This document shows, in pieces, positions 10,082 to 25,274 of a stretch of DNA of 64,000 bases (position 1 is its first letter; every line of letters starts with the position of its first letter). The stretch comes from Haematococcus lacustris. Taxonomy: Eukaryota > Chlorophyta > Chlorophyceae > Chlamydomonadales > Haematococcaceae. The notes under the pieces were generated by a model. It saw nothing but the letters and a program-made list of their open reading frames with translations. It did no database searches and was not told where the DNA came from. The position numbers and the translations under genes are program-made. Where the stretch lies: contig JASKMD010000029.1 of the NCBI GenBank assembly GCA_030144725.1, positions 7,239,538-7,303,537 on the forward strand, given 5' to 3'.

Positions 10082-13000
10082 CTTGGTTTCCGCAATTGTT
10101 CGATCGTATGGACCTGTGCGCAGTGACACCCGAGCCAACTGATTCGGAGGTGCCAACGGAGTCCAACCCAGCTCCAGCGGCCTACTGCTGCAGAGTTACC
10201 TGCTGATTCTGCAGAGGTGTTGTACAGCCGTACCTGCTGTGCTTGCACTGCTACTTCGCAGGCTTGCTTTACCCGCTTACACGGAGAGCTTAGCTAGTCC
10301 TTGCTTTGTCCCGCTGACGCGGAGGATTGCTTAGCTTGTCTTGCATATTTACACGTGCGTTGCTTGCCACCATCATCCCCGCCACCACCCCAGCTAACGG
10401 GAGTTTAGCGAACTAGTTATCACCAAACCTGTGAATCTGCAGCCAAACTGCAGGTCAGGCTAGACAAGCAAGGGGAAAATTGGGTACCATGCTGTTCTCC
10501 ACATCCAGGCCACCATTTGCTACCGCGATTGCACCGTCAGGTTCCGCGTGCTGAAATAGTGAGCGGCATTGAAGCGCAGGCCCGCAGTCCCGCAGGCCTA
10601 AAGTTGTGTCCACGCAACAAGGTCGCTGTAGGGAGCGACATACATACGTGTAAGGTTGAAGGCAGGGGCCCGTCTCTCTCGCTGGCCAGGTCGGTTTCGT
10701 CGGTTGTACTGGGTAGCTCGACTTCCTAGCTCCTGCAAAGCTAAGGAGCAATGCCTGTTGATAATGTTCCGCAACCAGCACAGCCTCGAGCTCCGCAACC
10801 TCCAATATACTATCAAGTGAAGCGGACATTTCCCCTTGAGATGTTGTACTCGCGAACCTCATTTGCGGAACCGGCGGCCCAGGCCAAGGCCAGCTTGGCG
10901 ACTGAAACTGTGGTGCAGCGGAAGGAAGCCAATGAACAGCATCGAGCAGCTATTGCGGAATTTGCCAAGCACTTGTCTGGCCTCCAACCCGGGACAAGCT
11001 GATGTGATGTGATGTGATGTCACCACTGAGGGGCTTCAATGCAGATGTAAACAACACCACTGTCTTAAAGTAGCAGCTCCATCCATGGAGCACGGCCAGT
11101 GGATACAAGTTTCTCCTGTAAGGCCCGCTTCATCAGGTTACACAACTCTGCTTGCAACCGCCTTAACTCCGCTACTGCATCAGCTATGGCTTCATGCTGG
11201 TACAATTGCTTGGTCTACTCAGCAATGCTGCTGCTCCAGCAATGCTGCTGCTCCAGCAATGCTGCTGATGCATGATCTCTTCCCGCACTGCTTGTAGACG
11301 CTGTTATATAGCTGAAAACACCACATGCAACACCACATGCACAGGCAATGGCACAGGCAATGGCACAGGCAAGGGCTGGGCTGGGCTGGGCTGGGCTGGG
11401 CTGGGCTGGGCTGGGCTGGGCTGGGCTGGGCTGGGCTGGGCTGGGCTGGGCTGGGCTGGGCTGGGCTGGGCTGGGCTGGGCTGGGCTGGGCTGGGCTGGG
11501 CTGGGCTGGGCTGGGCTGGGCTGGGCTGGGCTGGGCTGGGCTGGGCTGGGCTGGGCTGGGCTGGGCTGGGCTGGGCTGGGCTGGGCTGGGCTGGGCTGGG
11601 CTGGGCTGGGCTGGGCTGGGCTGGGCTGGGCTGGGCTGGGCTGGGCTGGGCTGGGCTGGGCTGGGCTGGGCTGGGCTGGGCTGGGCTGGGCTGGGCTGGG
11701 CTGGGCTGGGCTGGGCTGCCTTGCCTGGGCCTTGCCTGGGCTTGATTAGTGATGAAGCCAGCAGTGCGGGCCTATGGAGCACGGCCAGTGGATACAAGCG
11801 CAGCCATTTTAGCGGACCCGGCTAGGCTTCGCTTCGAGCGCCTGGTCATGGCTCAAAACCATCTAAGTGCGGCTGGCATCGACCGAAAGGTCCATCGACG
11901 ACTCCGACGGCAGGATAGGAGTCTTTGCTACCAATGTGTACAGTTGAGGCTGGCGGAAAGGCCATCATTTCGGGCAAAACGTCCTTGGCATGGCCATGTG
12001 CGACGCGTTTTCCAGAGATTTTTCATGTTTTTTCGGGTTTAGTACCAGCAGACATGTCATTCCGCTTCCTCCACAGTACACTTTTGTGCATGTATCCAAT
12101 GCGGTTCCCCTGGTGTGCATTGCAAGGCGTTTGGTACGTTTGGCATACAGTTAGATCTTTTGGCAGTGTGTCCCTCACCACCACTCGCCATTGACCGATC
12201 TGATGCATGTTGAGGTCAAGTCAGTGCCAGGGTGTGAGTGTGTGGTACAACTAGCGGCTGAAGAAGTTTCAGGTCCAAAGCTTCACGGCGTACCCCCTCA
12301 ACCCGGCCATGAGACAAGCCTCTAGCAAGCAGCATGTAGCACACACTGTAGACACCCAGTAGGCACCTGGACATCGCCGAAGACATCGCCGCAACAACAC
12401 ACATACTTTAGGGCGCAAATAAGAGCGATGGAGCGCTGCTGGCGTTGTGTGCTGGTCGGGGCCCCCGAACATTGGACGGGGTCGCGGACCAGCCGATCAC
12501 CATAGGCCTGTTCCTCTGAGCCGATGCTGACGTGCGCGGCGCTGCGTCAAGGCGTGCCAATCTTACATCGTGAGGCGGTGTATAGAGTTAGTTAGGTCCG
12601 TCCGAAAAATGAGCCTTTTTTGGCTTGCTTGTCTAGCCTGACTGCAGGTCTAAGCAGAGTTACACCACAGCCTGCACTAGGCAGAGAGGATAGCCTTGCA
12701 GAGCATCAGCTTACAAGAGTGCTGCATACCTCTAACAATGCAGCCAACCCTACACCAACCTACTCCTTGCAGAGTCCCACCACACCTGCCCTATGCAGAG
12801 CCTCACCTCTATCAACACAACCAGCCTGCTCAAGCAGAAGAACACATAGTTACACTCCTGCCCTAAGCAGAGATGCATTGCACCGTTAACAAGCGTACCT
12901 GGCCACTTATAGGCACAGAGCACATCCAGCTGGTAATCACAACCAACATCAGCTTGCACAAGCAGAGATCAGTACCTTGCAGTGCACCAGCCTGCAGAGA

Positions 13001-14250
13001 GTCATAACATGCAGTTGGCAAAGCACCCAGCCTACCAGGCATAGTCTCAAGCTGATAGACACGACAAGCAGGGCAAAGTGGCATGGGGGCCAGCCCAGTA
13101 GTCATATCTTGACGTCTTTAGGCATGCACTCTCAGCTCAGCCCAGCACCAATCACGCCACACATAGCTGCTTCTCTAGCGCACAGTTCTTCTGTCGACAT
13201 CGCTCTTCTTAGACTCGGTCGACACACTTGCAGCCCAACCCGCACAGTGGAGCCCCACAGCGGAGAGCTCGGATGAATTTTTAGGAGGCGAAGACGCAGT
13301 AAGCTGTCCTCGCACCGCACCTGCAGCACAGTCGCATCGTTGCACATCCCGCATTAGGCGAGACCTCACAGTACGGTCGCACTGCCACTCCACAACCTGT
13401 TGGCATCAGCCACAGAGACGGCACATAGCACAGCTCTAGCTTCATGCATCCTGCTGGCTTCAGCCACAGAGACATCACCTACAGCCTACACTCCTGTATT
13501 CCTTGCAGAGATTAGGTAGCATCCACACATCATGGCAGCAAAGCACCCTAGCCAGCAGCCTACCATTACAAACAAGTCGTTAGCCGCACAGGCGACGCAC
13601 AATCAAGCAGCCCAGGTGTCCCCTGAGGTAGCACACAATCAAGCAGCCCAGGTGTCCCCTGAGGTAGCTTTCAGCGGCACGGGGCAAAGCGATCATGCAT
13701 TTGCCTAGGGTTGCAGTTGCCGTACTGCTTCTCTCATGTTCACTCATGCATGGGCCACACACTATGCAGTAAGGCACACACACCTCTGCATCCAATCGAT
13801 CGGGCACATACGCCTAGGCTATTGAGCTTCGCAGCCTTGCACCTCAAGTGACCTCAAAGTGCACAGTACCAGCGTCTCCTTACGGCTGCACTGGCTGGCT
13901 AACATGCCAGTTACTACAGCAGAGCCGGGGGAGCCATATAACTCCCATGCGCACCGACCTGCATCACATGGGCATGACTGCAACCAAGCACATGACCCCG
14001 CAACCATCCACTCTGGTTAGGGACATAGCATATGTCTGTCTACATCCCACCAACTCTGTTCTAGCATTATGCAGCCGGCATGGACCGATCACCCATTGCA
14101 ACCTGCGCTGAACATAGCTACCACATCTTCTGTTTCTCAGTTTCTGTCACGATGGTTTCTTTGGTCAGCTTTGGAGGAGGAGGAGAACGAGACGACGGCC
14201 AGCTCAAGACTCTGATTTCATAGTTCTAGCATGGTTTGCATGGAGCTCAT
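10082..14250. other. Z: 4.17-kb interior between X repeats, no recognisable gene
   Basis: It holds an 83-codon plus-strand ORF at 10751-11002 (starts MPVDNVPQPAQPRAP; no family recognised), the GGGCT satellite, a 97-codon ORF at 11749-12042 (unrecognised), and a long region (12600-13600) in which CAGAG or GCAGAG recurs every 40-60 bases without a clean unit. 13600-13670 has a 36-bp tandem duplication. I see no convincing coding exon in the rest. Confidence 0.5.
11373..11717. repeat. (GGGCT)69 satellite
   Basis: 345 bases of uninterrupted GGGCT, 69 copies by coordinate arithmetic. All three plus frames are open by chance; these ORFs are not genes. Confidence 0.98.
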
Positions 14251-14801
14251 GCATTTGCTTGTCTGTTGCATGTAGCCGAAAGCAAGACTGTTTTTGCCTG
14301 CTTGTCCTTGCATACCTGTTTTGCCTGTTGTCGCAAGATTCTGACTGATATCAAAACTGCAAGCTCCGGGACGTAGCTTTTCGGAGTGGGGGAGAGTGCA
14401 ACAGTCCAGACACTCAGCTAGGATGAATGGTGTGTTAGTGTTTCTTTTCTCCATGCAGGATCCCATGAGGTGTGATTTGCTTTCTACTTATGATGAGATC
14501 CTGCAGTGTTCGAGGCTTATGCTTAGGGAGGCTTAGTCTTGGTGAAGAGACCTCTGTGGACTGCTGATCGAATGACTGGCTCAGTGACTTAAGACTGGGA
14601 AGCGAGTTGTTTTGAGGATGAGCTGATTCTCGACGATGTAAGTACATTGCACTACCACAGCGCGAGTCGGAGGCTGTCGAACAGTACGTAGACAGTCGCA
14701 GCGGCAACAATAGCCGCATAACTCAGCATGCCTGGCAGCTGCAGCCGACATTTATCTCTCAGCCGACCATGCATCCTGACGGCACAAACACTACTGTTAC
14801 A
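14251..14801 (-). repeat. Repeat X, copy 2, LTR-like
   Basis: See X copy 1. Its right end (minus-strand TGTAACA) abuts repeat Y copy 2 directly at 14801/14802. Its left end follows unique Z sequence. Confidence 0.75.
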
Positions 14802-16570
14802 GCCTGGATGGCCGGCATCCAGGCCGAGCACGATGTGCTGTCGCAAGTCAGCCACAACACCACCTCGCTGCAGCGGTACCGGGAGTACGGCGCCATGACG
14901 CTGGTGACATGGCCCGCCATGTGGGCCGAGCAATCCAACCCGCGCTGGTCCAACGCCAGATTCCGGTTGTGCCGATACAAGCAGAGCACCGTGGCCGAGT
15001 TATGGGCTGAGGTGAGTAGGCCGTACCCACGTGTGTATGTGTGCTAGTGTGTGTGCTCACAATGCTTGTCTTTGCCATGACTTGACCTGAGCTCACAATG
15101 TGTCTCTCCTTGTGTGCCTTGGCTGCAGACTGTGAGGGGTGCCATGGTACGCTGCAACTCGGCTGCCACAGGTCGCCCCCTGGCCCTGGCCTATGGGGCA
15201 GCTGGCTTCAGCGGCAGCGGCAGCATGGGCAACAGGGGTGTGCCTGTCAAGCAGATGCTACGGGAAGCATGCAAGCAGTTCCCCGGGCGTGTGGTGCTGG
15301 TGCATGAGTTTGGCACCAGCCGGGTCAGCTCTGCCCGCACCAACGTGGTGGCAGGCCAGGCAGAGTCCTTCAGGTGAGAGACCCCAGGTGCATGTGCATT
15401 GTAGGAGTGGAGTCATTACAAAGTTGTATAATGGCCTCACACACCAACCCTTGACTGTACCCTGCACCGTCAAGGGTTGGTGTGTGAGACGGTGTCAGCC
15501 GCGCTGAGCATCCGTCGCATTGCAGCCGGGCCGGGCCGCCCACGCGAGCTCAGCGGCATACCATACATGCAGGGATTGGCAGGAACACAAGTGGGCTACC
15601 CCTCCCATTGAACCACCAACCCCCCTAACGATAAGGGACAACGGCTTTTCCGGACTCATTTCTGCACAGATTTACACGCGGATTGAAGCGTCGGAATGCG
15701 GCCGCGCTGAGCCACACGCTGAGCTGGTCGGGCATCCGACCCTACCGTGCCTGCGGACTGGATGTACGTTGACCCAGTACCAGTGAGTCTCTGCTCAACA
15801 CGAGGGATAGTGCGCGATGTGCGAGGAGCCCGACTTCATGTCCAACATCGTGACCAACATGCGCTGGCCCAGGGGCTCTGAAACTAGGAGGAGACCACAG
15901 TAGGAGCACAGCAGTGGCAACTGCACCGATCCCTTGTTGATTGGGCTCCGAGAGGTGGGCTAAATCCTCCATGCTGCCCCACTGTGTTGATGTAAGTCTT
16001 AGAGCCATCGAAGTGGATCGAAGTCTCCAGCCCTGCGTCACTAGCTAGGGAACTCCACTATGGACTCCCTGCCAAGCACTCAACTCTTCCCGAGATTTCC
16101 CAAGAGGGGTTTGTGAAGTTGCCGTGCCCACATGCCCGCAGGTATAAGCTTGTACTCCAAATCCCACCCCTACAAACGCCAGGGGGGCCAGGCTGCCCGC
16201 TGTGCGTGTTGTGTGAGGTCTACGCCAGCTGGCAGCACTGGCTGGGTGGAGATCCATGTGGAGGGGGAGGCAGCTTTCTACAGCTCTGGACGCAGTCACA
16301 CAGCCATTGGCCAGGTCACAGCCATGATGTCTGAAGTAATCAGGGCCTGCAGCAACCTGGTGCCTCAACAGGTTCCACTGGCCCACAGAACATGTGCTGA
16401 GGCTGCTGCGGCTGCGCATGCCGTGGGCCAGCAGCTGCGGGGGCAGGAGCCAGCCAGCCAGCTCCAGCCCATGTCCCCTCTCTGCTCCACACCCACGCAA
16501 GCACCTGCACAGCCTGGGCCAGCCCATGCGCCCTGCCCCCACCATCTCCCAGACCAACCACCCTCGCACC
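14802..16570 (+). repeat. Repeat Y, copy 2, with Fanzor pseudogene copy B'
   Basis: Identical to 7760-9528 as far as I can read. It starts inside Fanzor exon 2 (AWMAGIQAEHDVLSQV), includes exon 3 (15128-15376) and the hairpin (15436-15488), and lacks RuvC-I and most of RuvC-III. To the right it runs on into the native Fanzor 3' end. Non-functional. Confidence 0.93.
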
Positions 16571-16789
16571 CATCACGGTCCCAGCTGCAGGGGTCCAGCT
16601 AGCACCACCCAGCCCTGCCGGCACTGATGCACCTACCGGGGCTCTCCATCCTCACCAGGCCTGCCACCAAGCCTGTGACCTCACCTGCCGAGGAGCAACA
16701 GCCCATCATGTGAGTGACCCTGCTGGATGATGGGCTGACATGGCAAGGCAGCTGAACAACATCAGTTGCACACTCAGGTTGCAGCCTGA
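15555..16789. mobile_element. 1.2-kb insertion near the Fanzor 3' end (first 1.0 kb also at about 8513-9528)
   Basis: Copy C runs from RELSSW straight into WGRPAMPNPG. Here RELS is followed by 1.2 kb of foreign sequence before WGRPAMPNPGRPGQEWV resumes near 16786. The insert has a plus-strand ORF (16132-16602) including GSTGWVEIHVEGEAAFYSSG, not recognised. A few target bases were lost and no clear target duplication is seen. Because repeat Y carries it in both places, it predates the Y duplication. Confidence 0.55.
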
Positions 16790-16920
16790 CTGGGCCGCCC
16801 CGCCATGCCTAACCCAGGCAGACCAGGCCAGGAGTGGGTGTGCGTGCGCGACAAAGGCCTGCTGCGGAGGTGGCAGCGGCGGCACCAGCGGCAGCGATAA
16901 TGACATGTGTGTCATACCGT

Positions 16921-17078
16921 GAATAAAACAAACAAACAATTCGATTGCCCCTTACAAAGGGGATGTGTGCGTGATAGAGTGTGCATAGGGTAGGATAGGG
17001 CTCTATCGACTCCTAGGGTTAAGGACCTAGGTTTGGGACACACTCCGGTCACTGACTCCTGTAGAGAAGTGTAGGGAT
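16921..17078 (+). ncRNA. Fanzor right end with conserved hairpins, candidate omega RNA (element 1)
   Basis: Starts 17 bases after the Fanzor stop codon and matches the right end of element C. Hairpins: CCCCTT-ACA-AAGGGG (16948-16962); GATAGAG (16973-16979) paired with CTCTATC (17001-17007); CCTAGG (17012-17017) with CCTAGG (17026-17031). The fourth hairpin is degenerate here and cut by a MITE. In TnpB and Fanzor systems the guide RNA scaffold comes from this end of the element. That the RNA exists here is inference. Confidence 0.5.
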
Positions 17079-17452
17079 TAAGGCGCGCCCGAAATAATCT
17101 TTAAGATATGACCCCATATGATCAAGCATGATGGAATATGATGAAGATTAATTAAGCCAAAACTCGCAAAACTCCGTAACCTCATTGCCGTGGTCTCAAT
17201 ATGGTTTCAACCAAGGTCTCAATCTTGATCTGATTTGAAGGAGAGTAGAGGAGTGTTGCTAACTACAACTGAGAGTGATACTGGTTTGGAGGGCGTCAAA
17301 TCCTCTTTACACTCGGGGTTCCCAGGTGGGTTAGTGTGGCGATCTGCCACATTGTCCTCTTGACTACAGACCCGGTCATATCACATCTTTAAGCCATCAT
17401 ATTCAGTCATATGACCAATTCCTCAGCAAGTCATATGATCGGTCGCGCCCTA
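17079..17452. mobile_element. 374-bp MITE with 8-bp target duplication
   Basis: Flanked by GTAGGGAT at 17071-17078 and 17453-17460. Ends TAAGGCGCGCCCGA and, inverted, TAGGGCGCGACCGA match at 12 of 14 positions. AT-rich inside, with recurring ATATGA/TCATAT motifs near both ends; no ORF. The 8-bp duplication suggests a hAT-type helper. It splits the right end of Fanzor element 1. Confidence 0.8.
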
Positions 17453-17939
17453 GTAGGGATACAGGACGGCCTGGTATTCGTTAGGTACTGCAAGTGGCCC
17501 TTCCTAGTCTAATGCTATTGTAACGCTTTTGTAATGCTATTGTAACAGGAATGCTATTGTAACAGGACTGTGGAGAAGTGTAGGGGCTCCACAGGAGGAT
17601 AGCGATACAGGACGGTATGTGGCCTACAGGTTGGTTGTGGCGAGCAGCTGATCTTAGTCTCAGCGATGTTAGCCTTGTGTATAGGCGACCGAGACCACAG
17701 AGTCAGACCAGGCCCCAACATGGGGTTGGTATTCTGCATGCAAATACTCTCTCAGTACTGCATCGTTTTTTGAGAGCGTTCAACACGTTGGCAGCTGCAA
17801 GCTAATTCGCGTCATCTGATCATCAGCGCAAGCCATTGCATTCTTTGTTCGCATATTTTTATAATACACACTTATCATAACCTTTGCGTACTCGACGCGT
17901 ACTCGACGCGTACTCGACGCGTGCGCCCAGGTCGCTAGC
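17453..17939. promoter_or_regulatory. Tail of element 1 and NSUN5 upstream region
   Basis: 17453-17480 resumes the Fanzor right end. 17502-17570 has four copies of a CTATTGTAAC or TTTTGTAAT-like motif. 17571-17600 is a second copy of the terminal hairpin (CTGTGGAG ... CTCCACAG). 17717-17750 repeats the CCAACATGGGGTTGG motif of the 3.77-kb insertion. Three tandem copies of ACTCGACGCGT (17889-17921) lie 20-50 bases before the NSUN5 start and may be regulatory. No TATA box could be assigned. Confidence 0.4.
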
Positions 17940-24672
<6,733 letters not shown>

Positions 24673-24697
24673 CGGCGTGCCAGGCAGAGATGATCGC

Positions 24698-24702
24698 TGT
24701 AA
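24698..24702 (+). terminator. TGTAA polyadenylation signal of NSUN5
   Basis: TGTAA, the chlorophyte polyadenylation signal, lies 26 bases after the TAA stop. 24703-25065 holds no recognisable gene. Confidence 0.55.
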
Positions 24703-25065
24703 GGCTGTGATGGACATCACGCCTTCCTGCTCGGACTATTCCTAATATCAGATGGGCAGAATGGTCGACTCTATGGCAGCATGCATGGACATAGGTGCAC
24801 ATAAGCATGAACTGCCTTAATCCATGTACTCTGTAACCCTGCGCTTTGCGTTGTAAGTTTGTAGGACATTGCTGCACTGCACACAGTAGCTTGTCTGCAG
24901 TCTGCGTGTGGGGGGCCGCGATCTTCGAATGTGGTGGAGCAATCGGATGCCCACCATGGGGGCCCTGACACCGCAATGAATACACAGCCGCCTCAAAGCG
25001 TCAGCAACTAATTCAATAATGCCTGGGCTTGCATGATTTTCAATCCCTGGCATTACGATTGGCAC

Positions 25066-25240
25066 ACCAGGATGTCCTGTATCCCTATCTTCCTGTGGAG
25101 CCCCTACACTTCTCCACAGGAGGGACCGGTGTGTGTCCCTAACCTAGGTCCCTAACCCTAGGAGTCGATAGAGCCCTATCCTGCCCTATGCACACTCTAT
25201 CGCACACACATCCCCTTTGTAAGGGGCAATTGAATTGTTT
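25066..25240 (-). ncRNA. Fanzor right end with conserved hairpins, candidate omega RNA (element C)
   Basis: Downstream of the Fanzor stop. On the minus strand: CCCCTTACAAAGGGG (25226-25212), CGATAGAG (25202-25195) pairing with CTCTATCG (25173-25166), CCTAGG pairs, then TCCTGTGGAG (25121-25112) pairing with CTCCACAGGA (25100-25091) around an 11-base loop. Sequence and pairing are shared with element 1; the base before GATAGAG differs (C here, T there) but can still pair with G. Homology ends near 25066, the likely element boundary, where a guide would be read from flanking DNA. Function is inferred from TnpB/Fanzor biology. Confidence 0.55.
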
Positions 25241-25274
25241 GTTTTTTTAGGCTCGTGGCATGATACACATGTCG

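Larger units (their letters stand above)
9531..14801 (-). mobile_element. Putative non-autonomous LTR-type element (X-Z-X)
   Basis: Direct repeats X (551 bp) bound Z (10082-14250). If it is an LTR element its orientation is minus, since X starts TGTAACA on that strand. It has no recognisable capsid, protease, integrase or reverse transcriptase, so it would be a large non-autonomous derivative. Short target duplications are absent; instead the 1769-bp repeat Y flanks it on both sides. An X-bounded segmental duplication is the alternative. Confidence 0.45.
1614..17610 (+). mobile_element. Composite Fanzor element 1, broken by nested insertions
   Basis: Pieces at 1614-2700, 3239-3384, 7150-7759 and then duplicated or rearranged pieces up to about 17610 line up in order with element C (25066-28205, opposite strand). 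The left end carries the AGGAAAACCAGGAAAG-type direct repeat also seen at the left end of C. The right end carries the same hairpins. The gaps between pieces are insertions absent from C, each listed separately. I therefore read 1.6-17.6 kb as one ancestral Fanzor copy inflated roughly fivefold. Order and orientation are seen directly; the single-copy history is inference. Confidence 0.7.

Noticed and set aside
11325..11825. Long ORFs (133-192 codons) over the GGGCT array
   Set aside because: Open in every frame because the 5-bp unit lacks stops; no sequence outside the repeat supports coding.
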